The notes under the pieces: model-generated | Database searches by the model: none | Told to the model about the DNA's origin: nothing | Seen by the model: only the letters and a program-made list of their open reading frames with translations | Position numbers and translations under genes: made by a program | Source: Pandoraea anapnoica | GTDB taxonomy: Bacteria > Pseudomonadota > Gammaproteobacteria > Burkholderiales > Burkholderiaceae | Reading direction: 5' to 3' | Assembly: GCF_902459765.1 (NCBI RefSeq) | Contig: NZ_CABPSP010000022.1 | Location: forward strand, 1-59,724 | Length of the DNA stretch: 59,724 bases | In this document: positions 24,150 through 33,042 of the stretch, one piece after another | Layout of the letters: every line of letters begins with the position of its first letter | Numbering within the stretch: the stretch's first letter is position 1

Positions 24150-25232
24150 ATGTCAAAGATTGTCAAGGCAAGTGAATTTCCTGGGGGATATCTGACAGGC
24201 ATGGGGCGAGGCGGCTCAATTTCGAATTCTCCGTGCTCATTCTTCCTCCCATGCAGGGGATCCGACGTGGGCAATTCATCGATAAATTCAGATGTTGCTG
24301 TTGTCTGCTTGCAAGGCGCTTCAATAAGAAGAGTGGGTGGAAATCACGGAAACGATGATTCCAATATTAAGGTAATTTGCTGTGCGAGAGAAAAGGATCT
24401 GATTTTCATGGGGTCTTGCCATAGAGATCAATTTGATTCAAGTGGTGGCACGATTTCATACGCCAAACTACGGGGTGGGGAACTCTCTTGTAATGTGAAG
24501 ATTGAATCGCCTGGCGTGCTTGAAGATCTGATTGATTTCACCCAATCTGTGTACGATGAAGTCAATGGTGAAGTATATTTCGGTGTTTATTCTTCAGATT
24601 TTGCGGGGTATGTGGTTGTTGATGTGGGGTCGAGGAAGTTCAGAAGGATGATTGACTTGTCTGGGAGTGTTTGCAGCGTAATAGACATGCCGCCCGCCGT
24701 CACTAAGGATAGGAAGATCTATCTCCCGGATGGTGATGTGTTTTCTACAAATATTATTTGTTTCGATGGTTGTGCTGGTTCGTTAATTTCCTCGATTTCT
24801 TTGGGGGAAATGAATGGATATGGGCATATAGTTGCTGGTATTGCTGTAGATAACGATAGCGATATGATCTACGTGCTATCAAATTACGATAAGCCAAATG
24901 GTTTGTCGCACAAAAATTATTTGCATCGGATTGACTCGAAGAGCAATGCTTACATAGGCTGGGTCTGTGTTCGCGATGACCGTAACTACTGTGCGAGTCC
25001 GGTACTTGATCGGAGGCGCAGAATTATGTACTGCGGCTTTGGTGAAAGTGGAGTTATTGGCATTGATGTCGCGTCGGGCAGCGTAGTTAACACGATTTCT
25101 CTCCCGGAGGATCAGATTGTCGCCGACCTTCACTACAATGATCTCAATAACTGCCTCGTCGCGACGACTAGGGACGGGGCCGGGTCCAATAAAGTTGGCA
25201 TCTACATGATTTATGATCCCGATGTGAGGTAA
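24150..25232 (+). CDS. AT-rich gene for a beta-propeller-like protein, probably acquired
   Basis: 360 aa, no signal peptide in the first 30 residues. Repeated blocks of four short strands are visible, e.g. 'DLIDFTQSVYDEVNGEVYFG', 'IYLPDGDVFSTNIICFDGCA', 'IVAGIAVDNDSDMIYVLSNY', 'ASPVLDRRRRIMYCGFGESG' and 'VADLHYNDLNNCLVATTRDG', the 'D...IYV.N...V..ID..S..V' layout of YncE/NHL-type propellers, with about six blades. Cys is frequent. Codons ending in A or T are far more common than in neighbours (ATT, AAT, GAT, GTT), a mark of recent transfer from an AT-richer genome. It might be an adhesin-like or effector-like protein; no catalytic feature is seen. Confidence 0.7.
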   Translation: MSKIVKASEFPGGYLTGMGRGGSISNSPCSFFLPCRGSDVGNSSINSDVAVVCLQGASIRRVGGNHGNDDSNIKVICCAREKDLIFMGSCHRDQFDSSGGTISYAKLRGGELSCNVKIESPGVLEDLIDFTQSVYDEVNGEVYFGVYSSDFAGYVVVDVGSRKFRRMIDLSGSVCSVIDMPPAVTKDRKIYLPDGDVFSTNIICFDGCAGSLISSISLGEMNGYGHIVAGIAVDNDSDMIYVLSNYDKPNGLSHKNYLHRIDSKSNAYIGWVCVRDDRNYCASPVLDRRRRIMYCGFGESGVIGIDVASGSVVNTISLPEDQIVADLHYNDLNNCLVATTRDGAGSNKVGIYMIYDPDVR

Positions 25233-25287
25233 GAGTGATTGGGTTCTGATTCGATGAGGTGGGAATTTGTAAGGTGAGCGTCGGAGA

Positions 25288-25434
25288 ATGCTTGTTAGCT
25301 ACATGGAAATTCCGGGATCTCCTGGTGCTGTTCATGAGTTTTTTCAAGCCCAATTATGTCCCTTCATGAAATCAAGTTCGGGCGATCCTTACGATAATCA
25401 GGTACTAGGGACGAGATTTAGTGGATCAGAATAA
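25288..25434 (+). CDS. Small hypothetical ORF
   Basis: 48 aa: 'MLVSYMEIPGSPGAVHEFFQ', 'AQLCPFMKSSSGDPYDNQVL' and GTRFSGSE. GGAG lies 3-6 bases before the ATG, closer than usual. Composition is intermediate between the AT-rich gene upstream and the genome. It may be the end of a transferred segment or a short peptide; no family recognised. Confidence 0.35.
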   Translation: MLVSYMEIPGSPGAVHEFFQAQLCPFMKSSSGDPYDNQVLGTRFSGSE

Positions 25435-25509
25435 GGCAATGATTGCGCCGGCAGTCGCATGTCTGGTTGGTTCTTGAGCGTTACGCGGATTCGAGATTGA
25501 GGCGGTGAG

Positions 25510-25710
25510 ATGGGCCACGTGAGCGCAAGAGGTTTGGCATCGACGACGACGTACGGTGATGTCTGCGGGGTTGATTCGGATGACCGATATACCGTTGCTC
25601 GACACGATCGTCGCCGGACCGTGGTGGTGAGTTCTGCGTCGAGCGGTGATGAGATTGCAAGCATGCGCGCGGGTCACCACCCCGTAGATGCTCAGGAGAA
25701 CCTTAAATGA
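25510..25710 (+). CDS. Small hypothetical protein, first gene of an overlapping three-gene set
   Basis: 66 aa from ATG 25510, with GAGG 9 bases upstream. The protein is polar ('GHVSARGLASTTTYGDVCGV', 'DSDDRYTVARHDRRRTVVVS'). Its stop TGA (25708-25710) overlaps the next ATG (25707) in an ATGA junction, which supports real translation and coupling to the exported protein that follows. No family recognised. Confidence 0.45.
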   Translation: MGHVSARGLASTTTYGDVCGVDSDDRYTVARHDRRRTVVVSSASSGDEIASMRAGHHPVDAQENLK

Positions 25711-26168
25711 TTCGCAGCAGACGCGCCCCTCGGGGCAAGAGGGGCTGCAAGCTCCTGGTGGTTGTGGCAATGACAATGGCAATGGCTGTTGCGAGCTACG
25801 CCAAAGGAGTGCCGGAGAAGAATTGGGTTGACCGGCCTTTGTCGCCAGATGAGCAAGCAGCGGTGCAGGGGTGCGTTGTCGCGCTGTATCCCGAAGGGGA
25901 GCCTGGTGTAACGCCGGAGGCTCGCGCAACGATCTCTGCTTGCGCCAAGCGTACTCAAGAGCGGATGGATGGATACGAGTTGTACGTCCTGCATGTGGCG
26001 AAGTTGGGGCGGATACCCACAAATTCGGACGGGCTGCGAACTTTCGCGGTCGAGGCCTGCGCAACCGGCCTCACGATGCGTGCAAGGCCCGATGACATGG
26101 CCGCGATCTTCCAGTGCGGCGAAGACGTTGAGCACCGATACCCAGAGTTCTGGGAAAAGTTGCACTGA
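25707..26168 (+). CDS. Exported protein of the 'C-x-x-x-LYP-x-GEP' family
   Basis: 153 aa. A twin-basic N-terminus and hydrophobic stretch (about residues 15-32, 'KLLVVVAMTMAMAVASYA') form a signal peptide with cleavage after ASYA. The mature part has four Cys, in 'VQGCVVALYPEGEPGVTPEA', 'ISACAKRTQERM', 'FAVEACATGLTM' and 'AIFQCGEDVEHR'. The lipoprotein at 52359 (minus) shares C-x(3)-LYP-(E/K)-GEP-x-x-TPE, then Cys, then PTN-x-D and (A/G)C-x-(A/T)G, so they are paralogues. Both lie in overlapping gene pairs with a small membrane protein. A periplasmic immunity or chaperone-type role is a guess. Confidence 0.65.
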   Translation: MIRSRRAPRGKRGCKLLVVVAMTMAMAVASYAKGVPEKNWVDRPLSPDEQAAVQGCVVALYPEGEPGVTPEARATISACAKRTQERMDGYELYVLHVAKLGRIPTNSDGLRTFAVEACATGLTMRARPDDMAAIFQCGEDVEHRYPEFWEKLH

Positions 26169-26584
26169 TGACTGTGGCTACGCGGGGTCCGCGGCGTCGT
26201 GTGAGGTCGGGAGTATTCCTATTTGCTGTGACCTTGGCGGTAGCTCTTTTTACGGCGTCGTTCGGGTGCTACGCCAAGGGAGGACATCACGCCGGCGGGC
26301 ATCATGGAGGCGGGAGCGGCTGGTCACATGCGAATGCTCTGCATCGAAGTAGCCGACCCCATCCTTCGAATGAGGAGGTGTCGAGCCGACGCACTTGGAC
26401 TTGGTATTGGGCGGGAGGTGACAGCCTCTTTGATGAGGAAATTTGCGCCCTGTTTTTGCTGATGGTGATTGTTGCACTGGTGGTCCGTCTTAGGGCGTGG
26501 ATCATTTGCAGGATGTCAGCCCTCTCAGCTGGGACGCGGATCGAAGAGGGAAGGGGGAATAGCAAATCCCACCGGCCAGACTGA
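26168..26584 (+). CDS. Small membrane protein with His/Gly-rich segment
   Basis: 138 aa. The ATG overlaps the last base of the preceding TGA (TGATG). A signal-like segment ('GVFLFAVTLAVALFTASFGC') is followed by the His/Gly run 'KGGHHAGGHHGGGSGW', a possible metal-binding stretch, and a second transmembrane segment ('EICALFLLMVIVALVVRLRA'). The termini would lie on the same side of the membrane. It is coupled to the exported protein at 25707 and is probably its partner. No known family. Confidence 0.6.
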   Translation: MTVATRGPRRRVRSGVFLFAVTLAVALFTASFGCYAKGGHHAGGHHGGGSGWSHANALHRSSRPHPSNEEVSSRRTWTWYWAGGDSLFDEEICALFLLMVIVALVVRLRAWIICRMSALSAGTRIEEGRGNSKSHRPD

Positions 26585-26941
26585 CCGCGATTGTTGTACG
26601 CAGGGATGTGGGCGGAGGATGGATGTGACAAAGGGAGTTGCAAAGACTATCGCACATGGCGTTTACTCCATAAACCAGTCCCCTTATGAAGGGCAGGGCG
26701 CTGGTGTTTCGCCTCTCCGTCATACCAAGAAATGACCAAACTGGTTGTCGTCATGGAGCCTTTGGGTATTTGCGTGAGACGCGGTGCCGATAGAGGTTTT
26801 GTGATTCTAGCGTCCGTTTTTGTGAGACTTGCTTGGTGGCGTGCTTTCAAACGAATTTCGCGATGACAAAACGCGGAGTCTTGGAGGATCGGCTATTTTG
26901 ATTGAGTTGCAGTTCCAGCGGCCCAGATTGACTTTCAATAC
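26585..26941. other. Gap upstream of the alpha-2-macroglobulin gene
   Basis: No gene seen. It should contain the promoter of the large gene at 26942; no convincing -35/-10 pair is visible, and the start codon lacks a clear SD. Confidence 0.45.
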
Positions 26942-29900
26942 ATGATTCGAAAAATCTCCGCATCGATCCTTGCGTTTGCAGGTTCGTTCATATTTTCTGC
27001 ATCTTCGAACGCCGCCAGCATTGTCGGTGTGAGCCCGCAGGGCGAAGTCGCGAGTGTGAATCAGGTCGTCGTCAAATTCGACGAAGCGATGGTGCCCGCA
27101 GGCGATCCCCGGGCGACAGCGCCCGCTGCGGTGCGGTGTACGGATGCGTCGCTGACCGGCGACGGCCACTGGCTCGAACCCAAGATCTGGGTCTTCGACT
27201 TCAAGAGCGACTTGCCACCGGGTGCGAAGTGTTCAGTCGAGATGCGCAGCGGCCTGTCCGCCGTCTCGGGCACGGCACTCTCCGGCACCACGAAATACGC
27301 CTTCAACACGGGCGGCCCAGCCGTCTCGTCCATCCGTCCGTCGTACGGTCCTATCGACGAAAACCAGATTTTCATTCTCACCCTCAACGGGGCGGCAACG
27401 CCTGCCAGTGTGCGTCAGAACGCCTGGTGCGAAACCGAAGGCGTGGGCGAGCGTATCGGCGTGAAGTGGATCGAGGGCGACACGCGCACGGCGTTGCTCA
27501 AGCGCTTCAATCTCGACAAGCAGTCGGCGCGCGTCGTCATGTTGCAATGCAATCGCACGCTTGCGGCCGGTGCGAAGATGCATCTGGTCTGGGGGGCGGG
27601 GATTGCCACGCCGTCCGGGGTGCCGACCAAACAGGCGCGCCGTTTCGAATACGACGTGCGTGAGCCGTTCACGGCGAGCTTCAGTTGCGAGCGCGAGAAT
27701 GCCAATGCGCCGTGCACGCCGTTGCGTCCGCTTCGTCTGACGTTCAATTCACCCGTAGCGCGTGACATGGCCGCGAAGATTCGCGTGCAGGGGGCAGGGG
27801 CCGAGCGGTCGCCGAAGGCCAGCGATTCAGACCGCTCGTCGAGCGTGACGGATGTCACCTTCGATGCGCCGTTCCCGGAGAAGGCGGAACTCACGATCAC
27901 GCTGCCGAAAGGCTTTACGGACGACAGTGGCCGCGCGCTCGACAACGCGAACGAATTTCCGTTGAAGACGAAGACGGCAACGATGCCGCCGCTGGCCAAG
28001 TTTGCTGCGGCGCCCTTCGGCATCGTGGAGCGATTCGCCGAGCCGGGCATGCCGCCGATGTTGCCGGTGACGTTGCGCAAGGTCGAGCCGGCGCTGCAAA
28101 TCAACGGTCTCGGCGTCGCGGGCGAAGCGGCGAAGGCTGCGGGCGCTGGTGAAGCCGGACGGACGTTGCAATTGCGTGTCGACGATGACGCCGAGGTGCT
28201 GACGTGGATGTCGCGCGTGCGTCGCTTCGACGAGACAACGATGACGCGCAAGCAGATCGCGCAGGAAATGCCGTCGATCCTGACGGTACCGGCGGCGAAG
28301 GAAGCGTTCGGACCCAACGCGGCGGCCATCGTCGAAGAGAAGGTCACGCGATACGACACTCGCAGTCTGTCCCTGCTCTCGGGGCTGCAGGGTGTTCAGG
28401 CCCTGACGCTGCCCGTGCCGAAGGAGAAGGATCCCAGGCCGTTCGAAGTCGTCGGTATTCCGTTCCAGAAGCCCGGTTTCTATGTCGTGGAACTGGCGTC
28501 TCCCTCCCTCGGGGCGGCACTGCTCGGCAAGTCGTTGCCGATGTACGTGCGCACCACGGTGCTGGTGACCAATCTGGGCGTGCACTTCAAGATGGGCCGC
28601 GAGAATGCGGTCGCATGGGTCACGACGCTCGACAAGGGACAGCCGGTCGCCAATGCAAAGGTGCGCGTGCTCGACTGTGACGGCAGCGAAGTCGCGACGG
28701 CCGTCACCGACAAGACGGGCGTCGCGAAGATCGACAAGGCCCTCGAACGTTACAGGTACTGCCAGAAGACCGGCCGCTCGGGTTACTTCGTGGTGGCTCG
28801 CACGCAGGGCAACGATCCGGACATGGCGTTCGTGTCGTCCGATTGGGATCGTGGCATCGAGCCGTGGCGTTTCCACGTACCGACCGACGGTGGCAACAGC
28901 CCGACCGTGCGCGCGCAGACGGTGTTCGATCGCATGCTGTTCCGTGTGGGCGAGACGGTGTCGATGAAGCACTTCATCCGTCAGGAGACGATGCAGGGGC
29001 TGGCATTACCGGCGAGCCTGCCGTCGCAAATGACGATCACGCACGAGGGTTCCGGACAGACCTACACACAACCTCTCACGTGGCGTAACGGACGGCTCGC
29101 CGAAAACACGTTCCAGATTCCGCAGGGCGCGAAGCTGGGCGAATACGCGGTGACGCTGAACTACACGGACAACGATTCGCGGCCGAAGACCTATCCGCAG
29201 TCGCTCGACGCCGGGCATTTCCGCGTGGAGGCATTCCGCCTGCCGGTGCTGGCCGGATCGATCGGCGTGCGCGATGCCGTGAAGTCACCGCTGATCAACA
29301 AGACCGAAGCGACGGTAAATGTGCAGGCGAACTACGTCGCGGGAGGTCCGGCGGGCAATTTGCCAGTGCGCGTGTCGGCATTGATGCGCGTGCGCGATCT
29401 CACGTTCGACGGGTACGACGACTACAGCTTCACGCCCTATCGCCCGCCGTCTGCCCAAGCGGGGGGCGATGATGACGATCAGGGTAACGACGAAAGTTCG
29501 GGATCGAGCGACCAGAAGCTGGTGGCCGACAAGCAACGGCTCGTGCTCGACCGCAATGGGGCGGGCACGCTGACGCTCAAGGATCTGCCGAAGGTCGACC
29601 GTCCGAGCGATCTGGTGCTCGAAGCGAGCTTCGCCGACCCGAACGGCGAGATTCAGACGCTTCGCGGTAACGCCACCTTGTGGCCGGCCAATCTGATCAC
29701 CGGCGTGCGCAGCGAAAGCTGGGTGTCGGTGACCAACAAGCTGCCGGTCAAGGCGCTGGCGCTGGATTTGCAGGGCAAGCCGAAGTCCGGCGTGGCGATG
29801 GAGGTACGCGCGGAGGCGCGTATCACCACGAGCAGCCGTAAGCGGATGGTGGGCGGCTTCTATGCCTACGACAACCGCACCGAGGTCAAGGATCTCGGCA

Positions 29901-32900
29901 AGGTGTGCAGCGGCAAGACGGATGAGCGTGGCGAGTTGTCGTGCGACGTATCGCTTTCTCAGTCGGGCGAGATCACGCTGGTCGCGCAGGCGAAGGACGA
30001 CAAGGGCAACCTGAGTACGTCGACGACCGGTGTGTGGGTCACGGGCCGGGGCGAAGTCTGGTTCGGCGGTGACAACACCGACCGGATGGACGTGCTGCCG
30101 GAGCGTCGCGCTTACGAGCCGGGAGAGACGGCCAAGTTGCAGGTGCGCATGCCGTTCCGTTCGGCAACGGCGCTGGTGGCCATCGAACGCGAAGGTGTGA
30201 TGGAGACGCGCACGGTGGAGATTTCGGGCAAGGATCCGAACATCTCCCTGAAGGTCGATCCGAAGTGGGGGCCGAACGTCTACGTCTCGGTGCTCGCGGT
30301 ACGTGGGCGCATCCACGAAGTGCCCTGGTACTCCTTCTTCCAGTGGGGGTGGAAACAGCCCCTGGAGTGGTTCCGCGCGTTCTGGTACGAGGGCCGTGAA
30401 TATCAGGCCCCGACCGGTCTGGTCGATCTGGGCAAGCCGGCGTACCGGTTCGGTCTGACCGAGTTGCGTGTGGGGACGGCGGGCCAGCGCCTTGCCGTGG
30501 AAGTGAAACCTGACGCGGCGACCTATCCTGTGCGTGGTCACGCGAAGGTCCGCATCAAGGTCACACAGCCGGACGGCAAGCCCGTCGCTGCAGGGTCCGA
30601 GGTCGCGGTCGCCGCAGTGGACGAAGCCCTGCTCGAACTCGCACCCAACACAAGCTGGAATCTGCTCGATGCCATGTGGCAGCGTCGCAGCTACACCGTC
30701 ACGACGGCGACGGCGCAAATGGAGATCATTGGTCGTCGTCACTACGGGCGCAAGGCGGTGCCTGCCGGTGGCGGCGGGGGTAAGAGTCCGACGCGGGAGC
30801 TCTTCGACACGCTGTTGCTGTGGCAGCCGCGCGTGGTGCTCGACGACAAGGGCGAGGCGACGGTCGACGTGCCGCTCAACGATTCGCTGTCGAGTTTCCG
30901 GATCGTGGCAGTGGCGGATGACGGCAAGCCCGGCACGCAGGCGCTCGGCTGGTTCGGTACCGGCTCGGCGACGATCCGCTCGACGCAGGATCTGCAACTG
31001 GTCTCGGGATTGCCGCCGCTCGTTCGCGAAGGCGACAACTACCGAGCCCAGTTCACCGTGCGTAATACGACGCAGCACGCCATGCAGGTGCAACTGACCG
31101 CGCGTGCAACGCAACTCACGCTCGCACCGCAACGCATCGACGTGCCGGCCGGGGAGTCGCGTGAGGTGACGTGGGAAGTCACTGCACCGACGGGGCTGGC
31201 CGACACGCGTGCGCAGCGGGTGCTGTGGGAGGTCAGTGCGCAGGCACCGGCAGCAGGCGGTGCGCCTGCCGCGAGTGACGCCATCAAGGTCGGGCAGGAC
31301 ATTCAGCCGTCTCTGCCGGCGACGGTACAGCAGTCGGTGCTCACGCAGGTCGAAGGCAGCCTCACGTTGCCGATGGTGCCGCCTGCGGGGGCGGTGGCGG
31401 ACAGCACGGGCAAGCTGCGGGGTGGCGTGCGCGTCAACATGCAGCCACGCCTGTCGCAGGGGCTGCCGGGGGTGAAGCGCTGGTTCGAGCTATATCCGTA
31501 TGCGTGTCTGGAGCAGCAGGCGTCCAAGGCGCTCGGCTTGCGCGATGTTGCGCAGTGGAAGCGCGTGATGGGCACGTTGCCGTCGTATCTCGACGAAGAT
31601 GGCCTCGCGAGCTACTTCCCGCCGCAGGAGGGTTTCGCCAATCAGGGCAGCGATACGCTGACGGCCTATCTGCTCGCGATGAGCAATGAAGCGAAGGCGC
31701 TGGACCCCGCCTACGGTTTGCCTGACGACGCGCTCGCTCGCATGGAGGACGGACTGACGGCCTTCGTGGAAGGCCGCCTCACGCGCCGCTTCTGGGCACC
31801 ACGCGACGACCTGACGCTACGCAAGCTCAGTGCGATCGAAGCGCTCTCGCGCTACGGTCGCGCCAACGCCCGCATGCTCGGTTCGTTGACGATTGCCCCG
31901 AACGACTGGCCGACGTCGGCCGTGATCGACTGGTACGCAATCCTGCAACGTCTGCCCGATGCGCCGCAACGGGCAGAGCGCATGGCGCAGGCCGAGCAGA
32001 TTTTGCGGGCGCGCCTGTCGTATCAGGGCACGCGGGTGGGCTTTTCGACGCAGGGCACCGACGGCCTTTGGTGGCTCATGGTCGGTCCGGAGACCAACGC
32101 GGCGCGGCTCGCGTTGCTGATGAACGCGAACCCGGCATGGAAGGACGATATGCCACGTCTCGTGATCGGCTTGCTGGGTCTTCAGTCGCGCGGTGCGTGG
32201 TCGACAACGACGGCCAACGTCTGGGGCGGACTGGCGGTGGACCGCTTCTCGGCGCGCTTCGAACGCGATACGCCGACGGGGCAGACCACGGTCCAGTGGC
32301 AGCGCGACAACCAGACGAGCGGCGGGGTGCAGAGCGTCGACTGGGACAAGCTCAAGGCAGGCACCGTCCCGCCGACCGTATCGCTGCCGTGGCTGAGCAA
32401 CGCGGCCGCCGGCACCGACAACGCGCGCGATGTGTTGCGACTTGAGCAGTCCGGTGCGGGCAAACCGTGGGCGACGATTCAGAGTGTCGCGGCGGTTCCG
32501 CTCAAAGCGCCGTTTGCGGCGGGTTATCGCGTCACGCGCAGCGTTCAGGTGCAGGATGCGGCGGACAAATCCGGCGACAGCTTCGTGCGGGGTGCCGTGT
32601 TGCGCGTGCGACTCGATATCGATGCGCAGGCCGACATGCGCTGGGTCGTGGTGAGCGATCCGCTGCCGGGCGGGGCGACGGTACTGGGCGGTGGGCTCGA
32701 ACGCGACTCGGTCATTGCGACGCAAGGCGAGAAGAGCGAAGGCGCGATGCCCGCGTTCGAAGAGCGCGCGCAGGACGCCTATCGCGCGTACTACGACTAT
32801 CTGCCGAAGGGGCAGCATCGCATCGAGTACACCGTGCGGCTGAACAACGTCGGTAAGTTCGCCACGCCGCCCACGCGCGTCGAAGCGATGTACGAACCGG

Positions 32901-32956
32901 CGATGTATGGCGAGACGCCGAACGCGCCGGTGCAGGTGGTGCCGGCGAAGCAATGA
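26942..32956 (+). CDS. Bacterial alpha-2-macroglobulin with thioester motif
   Basis: 2004 aa. A signal peptide ends near 'ASSNAAS' and there is no lipobox, so the protein is free in the periplasm, unlike E. coli YfhM. Repeated MG (beta-sandwich) domains fill residues of about 30-1250; 'LFDTLLLWQPRVVLDDKGEA' is the usual A2M-core entry. The thioester motif C-L-E-Q lies at residues 1522-1525 within 'ELYPYACLEQQASKALGLRD', followed by the alpha/alpha toroid and a C-terminal receptor-like sandwich. The protein traps proteases covalently when its bait is cut. It is followed 86 bp downstream by pbpC, the normal partner that would repair peptidoglycan. It appears intact despite its length. Confidence 0.96.
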   Translation: MIRKISASILAFAGSFIFSASSNAASIVGVSPQGEVASVNQVVVKFDEAMVPAGDPRATAPAAVRCTDASLTGDGHWLEPKIWVFDFKSDLPPGAKCSVEMRSGLSAVSGTALSGTTKYAFNTGGPAVSSIRPSYGPIDENQIFILTLNGAATPASVRQNAWCETEGVGERIGVKWIEGDTRTALLKRFNLDKQSARVVMLQCNRTLAAGAKMHLVWGAGIATPSGVPTKQARRFEYDVREPFTASFSCERENANAPCTPLRPLRLTFNSPVARDMAAKIRVQGAGAERSPKASDSDRSSSVTDVTFDAPFPEKAELTITLPKGFTDDSGRALDNANEFPLKTKTATMPPLAKFAAAPFGIVERFAEPGMPPMLPVTLRKVEPALQINGLGVAGEAAKAAGAGEAGRTLQLRVDDDAEVLTWMSRVRRFDETTMTRKQIAQEMPSILTVPAAKEAFGPNAAAIVEEKVTRYDTRSLSLLSGLQGVQALTLPVPKEKDPRPFEVVGIPFQKPGFYVVELASPSLGAALLGKSLPMYVRTTVLVTNLGVHFKMGRENAVAWVTTLDKGQPVANAKVRVLDCDGSEVATAVTDKTGVAKIDKALERYRYCQKTGRSGYFVVARTQGNDPDMAFVSSDWDRGIEPWRFHVPTDGGNSPTVRAQTVFDRMLFRVGETVSMKHFIRQETMQGLALPASLPSQMTITHEGSGQTYTQPLTWRNGRLAENTFQIPQGAKLGEYAVTLNYTDNDSRPKTYPQSLDAGHFRVEAFRLPVLAGSIGVRDAVKSPLINKTEATVNVQANYVAGGPAGNLPVRVSALMRVRDLTFDGYDDYSFTPYRPPSAQAGGDDDDQGNDESSGSSDQKLVADKQRLVLDRNGAGTLTLKDLPKVDRPSDLVLEASFADPNGEIQTLRGNATLWPANLITGVRSESWVSVTNKLPVKALALDLQGKPKSGVAMEVRAEARITTSSRKRMVGGFYAYDNRTEVKDLGKVCSGKTDERGELSCDVSLSQSGEITLVAQAKDDKGNLSTSTTGVWVTGRGEVWFGGDNTDRMDVLPERRAYEPGETAKLQVRMPFRSATALVAIEREGVMETRTVEISGKDPNISLKVDPKWGPNVYVSVLAVRGRIHEVPWYSFFQWGWKQPLEWFRAFWYEGREYQAPTGLVDLGKPAYRFGLTELRVGTAGQRLAVEVKPDAATYPVRGHAKVRIKVTQPDGKPVAAGSEVAVAAVDEALLELAPNTSWNLLDAMWQRRSYTVTTATAQMEIIGRRHYGRKAVPAGGGGGKSPTRELFDTLLLWQPRVVLDDKGEATVDVPLNDSLSSFRIVAVADDGKPGTQALGWFGTGSATIRSTQDLQLVSGLPPLVREGDNYRAQFTVRNTTQHAMQVQLTARATQLTLAPQRIDVPAGESREVTWEVTAPTGLADTRAQRVLWEVSAQAPAAGGAPAASDAIKVGQDIQPSLPATVQQSVLTQVEGSLTLPMVPPAGAVADSTGKLRGGVRVNMQPRLSQGLPGVKRWFELYPYACLEQQASKALGLRDVAQWKRVMGTLPSYLDEDGLASYFPPQEGFANQGSDTLTAYLLAMSNEAKALDPAYGLPDDALARMEDGLTAFVEGRLTRRFWAPRDDLTLRKLSAIEALSRYGRANARMLGSLTIAPNDWPTSAVIDWYAILQRLPDAPQRAERMAQAEQILRARLSYQGTRVGFSTQGTDGLWWLMVGPETNAARLALLMNANPAWKDDMPRLVIGLLGLQSRGAWSTTTANVWGGLAVDRFSARFERDTPTGQTTVQWQRDNQTSGGVQSVDWDKLKAGTVPPTVSLPWLSNAAAGTDNARDVLRLEQSGAGKPWATIQSVAAVPLKAPFAAGYRVTRSVQVQDAADKSGDSFVRGAVLRVRLDIDAQADMRWVVVSDPLPGGATVLGGGLERDSVIATQGEKSEGAMPAFEERAQDAYRAYYDYLPKGQHRIEYTVRLNNVGKFATPPTRVEAMYEPAMYGETPNAPVQVVPAKQ

Positions 32957-33042
32957 TGACGGGGAAAGTGTGCTGGCCTTGCTGCGCCGCGGATAAATCT
33001 GAGGCGCCTACAAGGAGGGAGGGATACCGAGAAAGGAACGAA

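Noticed and set aside
27827-28972. 381-codon minus-strand frame
   Set aside because: Also a shadow of the alpha-2-macroglobulin gene, without start signal or family pattern.
29285-31132. 615-codon minus-strand frame under the alpha-2-macroglobulin gene
   Set aside because: Antisense shadow of a clearly conserved gene; composition is rich in His and Arg as expected of a shadow frame.
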